Source of the DNA: Mycobacterium sp. AZCC_0083
GTDB taxonomy: Bacteria; Actinomycetota; Actinomycetes; Mycobacteriales; Mycobacteriaceae
Reading direction: 5' to 3'
NCBI RefSeq assembly: GCF_014202335.1
Contig: NZ_JACHGP010000002.1
Span: 558,001 to 622,000 of the forward strand
Length of the DNA: 64,000 nucleotides
The position numbers and the translations under genes are program-made. The notes below the pieces were generated by a model. It worked only from the letters and a program-made list of their open reading frames with translations, did no database searches and was not told the origin of the DNA. Below are positions 34,196-43,100 of the stretch, one piece after another; position 1 is the stretch's first letter; each line of letters opens with the position of its first letter.

Positions 34196-34531
34196 ATGGC
34201 TGATCGTGTCTTGAGGGGCAGTCGCCTCGGAGCCGTGAGCTACGAGACCGACCGCAACCACGACTTGGCGCCGCGTCAGGTCGCGCGCTACCGCACCGAC
34301 AACGGCGAGATCTTCGAGGTGCCGTTCGCCGATGACGCCGAGATCCCCGGCACCTGGCCGTGCCGCAACGGCATGGAGGGCGCCCTCATCGATGGCGACG
34401 TGCCCGAGCCCAAGAAGGCCAAGCCGCCGCGCACCCACTGGGACATGCTGCTGGAGCGCCGCTCGGTCGAGGAGCTCGACGAGTTGCTCAAGGAGCGCCT
34501 CGACATCATCAAGACCCGCCGCCGCGGTTAG
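34196..34531 (+). CDS. rbpA: RNA polymerase-binding protein RbpA
   Basis: A 111-residue protein, the same length as M. tuberculosis RbpA (Rv2050) and almost identical along its whole length. It has the N-terminal tail MADRVLRGSRLGAVSYE and the core barrel (RYRTDNGEIFEVPF, GTWPCRNGMEG). A basic linker (PEPKKAKPPRTHWDM) leads to the C-terminal sigma-interaction helix (SVEELDELLKERLDIIK). It stabilises the SigA/SigB holoenzyme and open complex. ATG 34196 is chosen over an upstream TTG because aaggag precedes it and it matches the family start. Its TAG stop directly abuts the convergent ppm1 stop. Confidence 0.97.
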   Translation: MADRVLRGSRLGAVSYETDRNHDLAPRQVARYRTDNGEIFEVPFADDAEIPGTWPCRNGMEGALIDGDVPEPKKAKPPRTHWDMLLERRSVEELDELLKERLDIIKTRRRG

Positions 34532-35293
34532 TTAGCGCACGACGCCGCGGGCGCGATCGAGGCGCCCGCGCAGACCCCATTCGGCGACCTTGAAGATCGC
34601 CTCGCGGATGTTCGACCCGCTCATCTTGGATTGACCGAGCTCCCGCTCGGTGAACGTGATGGGCACTTCAACGACGTCGAATCCCGCGCTGATGGCGCGC
34701 CAGGTCAGGTCGATCTGGAAGCAGTAGCCCTTGGAGTCGACGGCGCCGAGGTCGATCTTCTCGAGAACCTCGCGCCGATAAGCGCGGTACCCCGCGGTGA
34801 TGTCCTTGATGTCGACGCCGAGGAGGACTCGTGAGTACCCGTTGGCGGTCTGCGAAAGCACCATGCGCCTGCGGGGCCAGTTGCGCACCGTTCCACCGGG
34901 GACGTAGCGCGAGCCGATCGCCAGGTCGGCGCCCCCGTCGACGGCGTCGAGCAGCCGGTACAGCTCTTCTGGGGCGTGTGAACCGTCGGCGTCCATCTCC
35001 ACCAGCACCGAGTAGCCGCGGCCAAGGCCCCAGGCGAACCCGGCCAGGTAGGCGGCCCCGAGGCCGCCCTTGGTGGTGCGGTGCATGACGTGGATGCGGT
35101 CCGGGTCGGCCAGCGACAGCTCGTTGGCCAGTTCGCCCGTGCCGTCCGGGCTGCCGTCGTCGACGACGAGGACGTGGACGTCGGGTCGCGCAGCGTGCAC
35201 CCGGCCCACGATGAGCGGCAGATTCTCCCGCTCGTTGTAGGTCGGAATGATGACCAACGTGCGCTGACTCCGGCGGTCGCCCCCAGCGGTCAC
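34532..35293 (-). CDS. ppm1: Polyprenol monophosphomannose synthase (separate Ppm1)
   Basis: A 253-residue GT2 family enzyme starting at GTG 35293. Motifs: [35 protein letters not shown], the metal-binding [14 protein letters not shown], and C-terminal [12 protein letters not shown] followed by [13 protein letters not shown]. It moves mannose from GDP-mannose to polyprenyl phosphate, the donor for lipomannan, lipoarabinomannan and protein mannosylation. In M. tuberculosis it is one polypeptide with Lnt; here it is separate, as in M. smegmatis. The start lies inside a 35-bp tandem duplication, and its GTG overlaps a mini-ORF stop. Confidence 0.94.
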   Translation of the reverse strand: MTAGGDRRSQRTLVIIPTYNERENLPLIVGRVHAARPDVHVLVVDDGSPDGTGELANELSLADPDRIHVMHRTTKGGLGAAYLAGFAWGLGRGYSVLVEMDADGSHAPEELYRLLDAVDGGADLAIGSRYVPGGTVRNWPRRRMVLSQTANGYSRVLLGVDIKDITAGYRAYRREVLEKIDLGAVDSKGYCFQIDLTWRAISAGFDVVEVPITFTERELGQSKMSGSNIREAIFKVAEWGLRGRLDRARGVVR

Positions 35294-35356
35294 GCGCGAT
35301 CCCGCTGCGCTTCTCGCTCCACGGTCATGCGCGATCCCGCTGCGCTTCTCGCTCCA
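35288..35356 (-). repeat. 35-bp tandem duplication at the lnt-ppm1 junction
   Basis: Two 34-bp copies (35288-35321 and 35323-35356) differ at one base and start 35 bp apart. Copy 1 contains the GTG start of ppm1. Copy 2 has an ATG at the same place (35328). On the minus strand the region reads as two 12-codon mini-ORFs, [12 protein letters not shown] (35363-35325) and [12 protein letters not shown] (35328-35290). They are linked to lnt, to each other and to ppm1 by ATGA, ATGA and GTGA overlaps. Confidence 0.85.
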
Positions 35357-35359
35357 TCA

Positions 35360-37198
35360 TCATTTGGCCCCTTCGCCGTCGGTCGCCTTCTTGCGGCGAC
35401 GCACGAAGCTCCCATTGTGCAGTATCGCCGCGGCCAGGGACGCAACACCGATCGCAACGAGTAGTGCTTGGACGATCGGACCCCACTTGGTTGCGGGCGT
35501 GAGGTCTGACTTGAGTCGGATCTGACTATCCAGGTAGGCAGGCTCGAAGAAGGCGGTGCTGGCCAGCTCGTGGCCGTCCGGCGCGATCACCGCGCTGATG
35601 CCGGTCGTGCCCGACACCACCGTGTAGCGATCGTGCTCGACGGCACGCAACCGGGCGAACGCGAGCTGCTGGGCGCTCATCGACTCGGTGAACGTGGCGT
35701 TGTTGGCCGGTACCGCGAGCATTTGTGCGCCGTTGAGGACGGACTCGCGGGCGGCGCGGTCGAAGATCACCTCCCAGCACGTGGTGACCCCGATCGGGAT
35801 GCCAGCGGCGGTGACCACTCCATTGCCGGTGCCAGGCACGAAGTAGCCGGCCCTGTCGGCGAACGACGACAGGTGAGCGAAGAAACTGCGAAACGGCAGA
35901 TATTCGCCGAACGGCTGCACGATCTGCTTGTCGTGCCGCTCGCCGGGACCGCTCTGCCCGTCCCACACGATCACCGAGTTGGTCGACACCGGGTTGTCGC
36001 GCGTGTAGCCGGGCGCGGCGAGAACGGCGCCGACCAAAATCGGCGCGTGCACCGCGTCGGCGGCCGCCGAGATGACCTCGGCCGCGTCGCGATTCCTGAT
36101 CGGGTCGATGTCCGACGAGTTCTCCGGCCAGATCACGACCGCGGGCTGCGGCGCCCGGCCCGCGCGCACGTCTTCGGCGAGTTGCATCGTCTCGCGAACG
36201 TGGTTGTCGAGCACCGCGCGCCGCTGGGCGTTGAACTCCAGCCCCAGTCGCGGCACGTTGCCCTGCACCGCGGCGATCGTGACCGGAGGGTCGTCACCGG
36301 CCCCTAGTCCGGACTGGCGCACGTGCGGGCCCGCCAGCGCCACGGTGAGCAGAACGACCACGATGCAGACGCCGGGCACCACCACGGCGGGCCGCGCTGC
36401 GGTGGTGTGAGGAGTGTGGCGCCACCACTGCACGCCCTCCATCACGATCGCCACCAGGCAGAAACCGATCAGCACGACGGCGAACGACACCAGCGGCGCA
36501 CCGCCGAAGTGCGCGATGGGCAGCAGCGGGCTGTCGGTCTGGCCGAATCCGACCACGCCCCAAGGGAATCCGCCGAACGGCACGGTCGACTTCAACCACT
36601 CCATCAGCGCCCACAGACCCGCGAACGCCAGTGGCCAACCTGGCAGCCGCCGCACGGCGATGGCCAAGAGGCCGAACAGACCGGGGAACAGGGCCTCCAT
36701 GGTCGACAGCGCCAGCCACGGAATAGGGCCAACCAACCCGCTGATCCAGGGCAACAGCGGTACGTAGAACGCCAGACCGAAGAGAAATCCGTAGCCGAAC
36801 CCGCCTGCGGGCGTGGTGTCCGGGTGGGTCAACACCCAGGCCAGCAACGCGAACGCGGCGAACGCCAGGTACCACCACCCGAACGGCGGAAAGCTCAGGC
36901 ACAGCAGCAAACCCGCGCCGAGGGCGGCGGCCAGGCGCAGCGCCCGCGGCTCCAATGCCTGGCGCAACCGGGCGGCGATCCGTGCCCATCGCGTGGCCAC
37001 GGCGGGGGTCTCGTCGGCGTCGGGAGCGCCCGTTTCCCGTTCTTCGGTGTCGTTGCCCTCCTCGACAGTGACGTCCTCGTCGACGGTGACGTCCTCGTCG
37101 ACGGTGACGTCCTCGTCGACGTCGTCGCGCACCGCGGGAAGGATCTCGGTGGCGTCACCGGGCCGGGACCAATCGCGCCTGCGCTTCCGATCAGCCAT
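35360..37198 (-). CDS. lnt: Apolipoprotein N-acyltransferase
   Basis: A 612-residue protein. A cytoplasmic N-terminus of about 75 residues is very acidic and includes three VDEDVT repeats. Eight or so membrane helices follow (about 85-290), then the nitrilase-like periplasmic domain with triad E359 (IWPENSSD), K424 (RHDKQIVQ) and C474 ([10 protein letters not shown]). A last helix lies near 580. It N-acylates the lipobox Cys of lipoproteins, several of which are in this window. ATG 37198 overlaps the upstream stop by 8 bp; GTG 37210 is possible. ppm1 follows across the 35-bp duplication. Confidence 0.94.
   Translation of the reverse strand: MADRKRRRDWSRPGDATEILPAVRDDVDEDVTVDEDVTVDEDVTVEEGNDTEERETGAPDADETPAVATRWARIAARLRQALEPRALRLAAALGAGLLLCLSFPPFGWWYLAFAAFALLAWVLTHPDTTPAGGFGYGFLFGLAFYVPLLPWISGLVGPIPWLALSTMEALFPGLFGLLAIAVRRLPGWPLAFAGLWALMEWLKSTVPFGGFPWGVVGFGQTDSPLLPIAHFGGAPLVSFAVVLIGFCLVAIVMEGVQWWRHTPHTTAARPAVVVPGVCIVVVLLTVALAGPHVRQSGLGAGDDPPVTIAAVQGNVPRLGLEFNAQRRAVLDNHVRETMQLAEDVRAGRAPQPAVVIWPENSSDIDPIRNRDAAEVISAAADAVHAPILVGAVLAAPGYTRDNPVSTNSVIVWDGQSGPGERHDKQIVQPFGEYLPFRSFFAHLSSFADRAGYFVPGTGNGVVTAAGIPIGVTTCWEVIFDRAARESVLNGAQMLAVPANNATFTESMSAQQLAFARLRAVEHDRYTVVSGTTGISAVIAPDGHELASTAFFEPAYLDSQIRLKSDLTPATKWGPIVQALLVAIGVASLAAAILHNGSFVRRRKKATDGEGAK
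37068..37121 (-). repeat. Three perfect 18-bp tandem repeats inside lnt
   Basis: Three identical 18-bp units (gtgacgtcctcgtcgacg) occupy 37068-37121 and encode the acidic VDEDVT triplicate in the cytoplasmic N-terminus of Lnt. Because 18 is divisible by three, copy number can change by slippage without a frameshift. The exact identity suggests a recent expansion. Confidence 0.85.
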
Positions 37199-38810
37199 GG
37201 ATGGTGACACCCCGGAGCACCGTCTGGCGGCACGTCGGCAGCGGATCGTCGGTGCCGAGCGGGGGCAGTGCGGGCACCCGCGACCGCGGGTCGGTGGACC
37301 AACGCTGCACGGTGTCGGCCGGCGCCGCGACCTCTAGTCCCTCGCGTCCGCCTGGGACGTCCCACACCGCGTAGCTCGCGGCCGCGCCAGGAGCCAGCGT
37401 CCCCGTGACGCCGTCGCGCACCCCGCCTGCGCGCCAGGCGCCGCGGGTGGCGGCCCCGAACGCCGCGCGGGCCGAGATCGCGCTGCCCTGCGTCTGATGT
37501 CGTATCGCGGCGCGCACGGTCGACCATGGATTCATGCTGGTCACAGGACTGTCCGAGCCGAAGGCGATGGGCACGCCTTGGGATGCTAACAGGGCGAACG
37601 GATTGAGCATTCTGGCTCGGTCCGCACCCAGTCGCTGGGCATACATGCCGTGCTCCCCGCCCCAGGCCGCGTCGAAGTTCGGTTGCACGCTGGCCACGAC
37701 GCCCAACGCGCCGAGCCGGCCCGCCTGCTCTGGCGTGACCATCTCCAGATGCTCCAATCGGTGGCCGCACCGGGCGACGGCGGGGCCGCCAAACCGGTCC
37801 GCGACGCGGTCCAGCGAGTCGACCACCGCCGCGACTGCGGCGTCGCCGATGACGTGGAACCCTGCCGTGATTCCGGCCTCGGTGCACGCGCTCAGATGTG
37901 CTTCGACGGCCTCGGCGTCCAGGTAGGCGTTGCCGCAGGTGTGCGGCGCGTCGGCGTAGGGCTCTTGCAGCCACGCGGTGCGCGATCCGAGCGCCCCGTC
38001 GATGAAGAGGTCACCGGCCAACCCGTTGACGCCGGTCTCGGCGTGCAGCGCTCGCGCCTCGGCTGCGGTACGCACGGCCTCACCCCAGTAGCCGACGATC
38101 TCGACGCCGTGGTCGAGCGTGCGCAGCGCATGCCAGTCGTCGATGCCACCGATCTCCGGTCCCGCACATTCGTGCACTGCGACGATGCCGGAACGCGCCG
38201 CGAGGTCCAGCGCGGCGACGCGGGCCTGGTGTAACTGGTTGGGCGTCAACAGCTCCCGAGCCGCAGCCCTTACCAGGTGGTGGGCGTCGGCGGTGAGCGG
38301 CCGTTGCGGGTCGTAACCGGACGCTGCCGCAAGGCCCGGCACCAGGTGCCGCAGCCCCGTGGACGCGACCGCGGAGTGCACGTCGACCCGCGCGAGGTAC
38401 GCCGGCCTGCCCCCGAGGACGGCGTCCAGCTCCTTGGTGGTCGGCGGAGCGCTTGTCGGCCAATCGGTTTCGTCCCAACCGTGCCCCCAGATGAGGCCGT
38501 CAGGGTGACTGCGCGCGTATTCGGTGACGCGCCGGAGCAGGTCGTCCAGTGAGGTGGCCGCGTGCAGGTCGAGGCCGACGACGGACAGTCCCGTCGCGGT
38601 GAGGTGGACGTGGCTGTCGACGAAGGCGGGGGCGACGAAGCCGCCGTCCAGGTCGATGACGTCGGCATCGGGGAACTGCACGCGCCCGACGTCGTCGGTG
38701 CCGAGCCACGCCACGATCCCGTCGCTCACGGCCATCGCGGTGGCATCGGGCATTGCCGGGCTGTGCACGCGCCCGTTGACGAGGAGCGTGGAGTTGGGAA
38801 GCCGCGTCAA
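37191..38810 (-). CDS. Amidohydrolase-family protein (YtcJ-like, Rv2052c-type)
   Basis: A 539-residue metal-dependent amidohydrolase. I placed the start at TTG 38810, just after the fxsA stop. The metal-site motif [13 protein letters not shown] (HxH) is near residue 67. Later ligands are [29 protein letters not shown] and the C-terminal Asp in AFGSDSPV. The order matches the YtcJ/exoenzyme-regulatory-like branch, which includes N-substituted amidohydrolases. A protein of the same length sits at this position in M. tuberculosis (Rv2052c). Substrate unknown. Tight spacing on both sides indicates an fxsA-amidohydrolase-lnt-ppm1 operon. Confidence 0.85.
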   Translation of the reverse strand: MTRLPNSTLLVNGRVHSPAMPDATAMAVSDGIVAWLGTDDVGRVQFPDADVIDLDGGFVAPAFVDSHVHLTATGLSVVGLDLHAATSLDDLLRRVTEYARSHPDGLIWGHGWDETDWPTSAPPTTKELDAVLGGRPAYLARVDVHSAVASTGLRHLVPGLAAASGYDPQRPLTADAHHLVRAAARELLTPNQLHQARVAALDLAARSGIVAVHECAGPEIGGIDDWHALRTLDHGVEIVGYWGEAVRTAAEARALHAETGVNGLAGDLFIDGALGSRTAWLQEPYADAPHTCGNAYLDAEAVEAHLSACTEAGITAGFHVIGDAAVAAVVDSLDRVADRFGGPAVARCGHRLEHLEMVTPEQAGRLGALGVVASVQPNFDAAWGGEHGMYAQRLGADRARMLNPFALLASQGVPIAFGSDSPVTSMNPWSTVRAAIRHQTQGSAISARAAFGAATRGAWRAGGVRDGVTGTLAPGAAASYAVWDVPGGREGLEVAAPADTVQRWSTDPRSRVPALPPLGTDDPLPTCRQTVLRGVTIHG

Positions 38811-38811
38811 G

Positions 38812-39342
38812 TTAGTCGGTGCGCCGCGGCAGGTAGCGCAACTCGACGGCGTCAGGCTCCCCGTCGCTTCGCTCGCCCCAGACGGTGGCATCGTGGACGT
38901 CACCGTCGACGACGTCCACGACCTCACCGTCGATGTAGTCGCCGCGGCCCGGCCGATTTGGCGCGACGCCCACGTTGTTCACGACCAACGGGACGCGGAA
39001 CAGCCCGCGGGCGGCCAACGTCGCGACGGCCGGACGTGCCAGCGCGCGGGTGGGTGGCAGGAGCAGCAGGACGCCAAGCGCGGTCGTGACGAGCCCTGGC
39101 ACCACCGTCAGGATGCTGCCAAGCGCGACCAGGACACCGTCGGACAGGGCGCCGCGGGGCGCGGCCAGACCTGACTGCAGTCGCTGGATCTGGCGCTTGA
39201 CCTGCGAACCGGCCAGCGCGAGACCCAGCGCGAAGGTGCCGACCAGCAGGAGCACGGTCCAGCCGAAGCCGATCGTGGACGCCAGTCCGACCACCACCGC
39301 CAGCTCGACGAGGGCGTAGACGAGGAACAGCCGCATAGCCAT
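38812..39342 (-). CDS. fxsA: FxsA-family membrane protein
   Basis: A 176-residue protein. The FxsA domain covers about residues 1-125, with hydrophobic helices at 3-20, 24-42, 70-95 and 96-112. LAGSQVKRQIQRLQSGLAAP and the GVLVALGSILTVVPGLVTTAL block are typical. E. coli FxsA affects phage F exclusion; the mycobacterial role is unknown. A soluble C-terminal tail of about 50 residues (RGDYIDGEVVDVVDGDVHDA) is rich in Asp and Val. Same position as Rv2053c. Start of the leftward block that runs to ppm1. Confidence 0.88.
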   Translation of the reverse strand: MAMRLFLVYALVELAVVVGLASTIGFGWTVLLLVGTFALGLALAGSQVKRQIQRLQSGLAAPRGALSDGVLVALGSILTVVPGLVTTALGVLLLLPPTRALARPAVATLAARGLFRVPLVVNNVGVAPNRPGRGDYIDGEVVDVVDGDVHDATVWGERSDGEPDAVELRYLPRRTD

Positions 39343-39375
39343 GAAGTATCAACGCGCGATGGGACCCAGGGGTTC

Positions 39376-39771
39376 CTAAGGCGTCGACTCCGCCGCTCGT
39401 ACTTCGATGGCGGCGTGGATCTTGTCGACGCCGCCGCGCACGAACGCCTGCGGGACCCACCACCACGCGTGCCACCAGTAACGCCTGGTCACCAGGTCGA
39501 ACACCGGCCGGGTCTCGGACTTCGGCAGATTGCGGGCGACGGCCTCGACCGGCTCACCCTTGGGCTTGCCGAGCACGCCGCACTTCTGGATGGTGACCCG
39601 CGGGGTGTTGTTGATCCGCTTGGTCTTCCACGACCCGGCGTCGGTGCTGATCAGCAGTTTGCCGTCGTTGGGCACACCCCAGATGGCGGTGGGCTTGGGC
39701 CTGCCGTCCTTGGTGAAGGTGGTCAGCAGGATGTACTTGGACTTGGCGACGTCGGCGAATGTCTCGGGCAC
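39376..39771 (-). CDS. PPOX-class F420-dependent oxidoreductase (paralog 1)
   Basis: A 131-residue split-barrel flavin/F420-binding protein. The start MPETFADVAKSKYILLTTFT is shared with the neighbouring paralog. The cofactor region reads STDAGSWKTKRINNTPRVTI. These proteins are usually dimers that use reduced F420 to reduce small molecules. Compared with paralog 2, the C-terminus diverges and is Trp-rich (RRYWWHAWWWVPQAFVRGG). A 3-bp gap separates it from paralog 2, an obvious tandem duplication. Confidence 0.85.
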   Translation of the reverse strand: MPETFADVAKSKYILLTTFTKDGRPKPTAIWGVPNDGKLLISTDAGSWKTKRINNTPRVTIQKCGVLGKPKGEPVEAVARNLPKSETRPVFDLVTRRYWWHAWWWVPQAFVRGGVDKIHAAIEVRAAESTP

Positions 39772-39774
39772 GCC

Positions 39775-40155
39775 TCAGACCGCAGCCAACTCGATGGTCA
39801 CGTTGTTCTTCATTCCCCCGCGCAGCTTGGAGAAGACGTTGAACACCTTGCCGACTACCCCGTATCTCTTGCCGATCGCGTCGTAGGTCGCTGCGTTGGC
39901 CGACTTGTCCAGGATGGCGGCGGTGGCGTCGACCGTCTCACCCTTGAGATTTCCGGTTCGATCACACGGGGCGATGGTCACGCGCGGCGTGTTGCGGATC
40001 CGCTTGACCTTCCACGACGTCTCCTGGGTGATGACGACCAAGCGGTCACCATCCGGTGCGGCCCAGATGGCCGTCGGCTTGGGTCTGCCGTCCTTGGTGA
40101 ACGTGGTTAGCAGGATGTATTCCGACTTGGCGACGTCGGCAAAGGTCACTGGCAT
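39775..40155 (-). CDS. PPOX-class F420-dependent oxidoreductase (paralog 2, Rv2061c-type)
   Basis: A 126-residue split-barrel protein with the same N-terminus as its neighbour (FADVAKSEYILLTTFTKDGR) and the F420/flavin-site segment TQETSWKVKRIRNTPRVTIA. Its C-terminus is basic and ends KNNVTIELAAV. A protein of this type lies directly downstream of cobN in M. tuberculosis (Rv2061c), so this copy is probably the ancestral one. The substrate is unknown. It begins 27 bp after the cobN stop and may be co-transcribed with it. Confidence 0.87.
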   Translation of the reverse strand: MPVTFADVAKSEYILLTTFTKDGRPKPTAIWAAPDGDRLVVITQETSWKVKRIRNTPRVTIAPCDRTGNLKGETVDATAAILDKSANAATYDAIGKRYGVVGKVFNVFSKLRGGMKNNVTIELAAV

Positions 40156-40182
40156 GGCACCAAACTTACCGGTGCCGGGCCG

Positions 40183-43100
40183 CTAGCCCTCGAGGTCACC
40201 CTCGGTCTCCAGCAGAACCCTGCGCAGCCCGTCGAGCGTCGACGCCTCAGGCTGTGCCCACATTCCGCGACCTGCGGCCTCGAGCAACCGTTCCGCCATG
40301 CCGTGCAGCGCCCACGGGTTGGATTCGGCCATGAACTTGCGGTTCTCGTCGTCGAGCACGTACTCCCCCGCCAGCCGCTCGTACATCCAGTCCGCCATCA
40401 CGCCTGCGGTGGCGTCGTAGCCGAACAGGTAGTCGACGGTGGCGGCCATCTCGAACGCACCCTTGTAGCCGTGCCTGCGCATCGCCGTCATCCAGCGCGG
40501 GTTGACCACGCGGGCCCGGAACACCCGGGTGGTCTCCTCCGACAAGGTGCGGGTGCGGACGGCGTCGGGGCGGGTGTTGTCGCCGATGTAGGCGGCGGGC
40601 GCCTGCCCGGTCAGCGCACGGACCGTGGCCACCATGCCGCCGTGGTACTGGAAGTAGTCGTCGGAGTCGGCGATGTCGTGCTCGCGGGTGTCGGTGTTCT
40701 TCGCCGCCACCGCAATCCGCCGGTACTGGCGGTTCATGTCGTCGGCAGCCGACACCCCGTCGAGACCGCGCCCGTAGGCGAAACCGCCCCACGCGGTGTA
40801 GACCTCGGCCAGATCGGCGTCGTCGCGCCAGTTCTTGCTGTCGATCAGCTGCAGCAGGCCTGCGCCGTACGTGCCTGGCCTCGAGCCGAAGATCCTGGTC
40901 GTCGCGCGACGCTGGTCGCCGTGGTCGGCGAGGTCGGCCTTGGAGTGTGCTCGGACGTAGTTGGCCTCGTCGGGTTCGTCGAGGTCGGCGACGAGGCGGA
41001 CGGCGTCGTCGAGCATCGTCACGACGTGCGGGAACGCGTCGCGGAAGAAGCCAGAGATCCGGACGGTGACGTCGATGCGGGGCCGGTCCAGCTCCGCCAT
41101 CGTCATCGCCTCGAGGTCGACGACCCGGCGCGACGCGTCATCCCACACCGGTCGAACACCAAGCAGCGCAAGGACTTCGGCGATGTCATCGCCGGACGTA
41201 CGCATCGCCGAGGTGCCCCATACCGACAGGCCGACCGACTGCGGCCAGCGCCCGTAGTCATCGCGGTAACGGGCCAACAGCGAATCGGCCATCGCCACGC
41301 CGGTGTCCCACGCCAGCCGCGACGGCACCGCCTTGGGATCGACGGAGTAGAAGTTCCTGCCCGTCGGCAGCACGTTGACCAGCCCGCGCAGCGGCGATCC
41401 CGACGGGCCCGCGGCGATGAACCTTCCATCGAGGGCACGCAGCACCTGGTCGATCTCCGCCGAGGTGCCTGCGAGCCGGGGCACAACCTCGGTGGCCGCG
41501 AATCGCAGCACCGTCGCGACGTTCGGGTCGTCGGTCAGCCGATCGACCTGCTCGGCATCCCAACCGGTCTGTTGCAGCGCAGCCACCAGCGCGCGCGCTT
41601 TCTCCTCGGCGTCGTCGACGGCACCTCGGATGTCGGTGCCGTCCTCGGCAAGCCCCAGCGCCTGCCGCAGCCCGGGGACCGAGCTGTCGCCGCCGAACAA
41701 CTGGCGTGCACGCAGGATCGCCAGCACCAGGTCCACCTGCGGCTCGCCCGCGGGTGCCTGTCCGAGGATGTGCAGGCCATCCCGGATCTGGACGTCCTTG
41801 ATCTCGCACAACCAGCCGTCGACGTGCAGCAGCATTTCGTCGAAGACGTCCTCGTCGGGCCGGTCCTCGAGCCCGAGGTCGTGGTCCATCTTCGCCGCGC
41901 GCATCAGCGTCCAGATCTGCTGACGGATGGCGGGCAGCTTGCCGGGATCGAGGGTCGCGATGTTGGCGTGCTCGTCGAGCAGTTGCTCCAGCCGGGCGAT
42001 GTCGCCGTAGCTTTCGGCGCGCGCCATCGGCGGGATGAGGTGGTCGATGAGCGTGGCGTGTGCCCGGCGCTTGGCCTGTGTGCCCTCACCGGGATCGTTG
42101 ACCAGGAACGGGTAAATGAGCGGCAAGTCACCGAGCGCGGCGTCGGTGCCGCACGTCGCCGACATGCCCAGCGTCTTGCCTGGCAGCCACTCGAGGTTGC
42201 CGTGCTTGCCGAGGTGCACCACCGCGTCGGCACCGAAGCCGCCTTCGGCCGCCGACCGGTTGAGCCAGTGATACGCGGCCAGATAGTGGTGGCTGGGCGG
42301 CAGGTCGGGATCGTGATAGATCGCGACCGGGTTCGCACCGAATCCGCGTGGCGGCTGCACCAGCAGCACGGTGTTGCCTGCCTGCATGGCGGCGATGACG
42401 ATCTCGCCGTCCGGATCGGCGCTGCGGTCCACGAAGAGTTCGCCGGGCGGCGGCCCCCAGTGTTCGACGATCTGATCGGTCAGCGCGGCAGGCAGGGTGG
42501 CGAACCATTCGCGATACACCTTGGCGGGCAACCGGATCGGGTTTCCGACCAACTGTCCCTCGGTCAGCCAGTCCGGGTCCTGGCCGCCGCGTTCGATCAA
42601 TGCGTGAATGAGGGCGTCGCCGTCCTGGGCGTCGACGCCCGGCACGTCGCCGATCAGGTAGCCGGCGTGGCGCATCGCCCGCAGCAGCGCCACCGCGCTG
42701 GCCGGGGTGTCCAAGCCGACGGCGTTGCCGATGCGGGCGTGCTTGGTCGGGTACGCCGAGAAGACGACGGCCACCCGCTTCTGCTCGGCGGGAATCGTGC
42801 GGAGCCTGGCATGCCGAACGGCGAGTCCGGCCACCCTGGCACATCGTTCGGGATCGCCGACGTAGGAGATCAGCCCTTCGGCGTCGATCTCCTTGAACGA
42901 GAACGGGACCGTGATGATGCGGCCGTCGAACTCCGGGACCGCGACCTGGGTCGCGACGTCGAGCGGGCTGAGACCCTCGTCGCTGCCGTCCCACTGGGCG
43001 CGGGACGTGGTCAGACACAGGCCCTGCAGGATCGGGACGTCGAGTGCCGCCAGGTGGGCGACGTTCCAGCTGTCGTCGTCACCGCCGGCTCCGACGGTGG

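Noticed and set aside
37122..37974. 359-codon minus-strand frame across the lnt start and the amidohydrolase
   Set aside because: It lies in a third frame over two strong genes and is almost entirely Arg, Gly and His with no motif.
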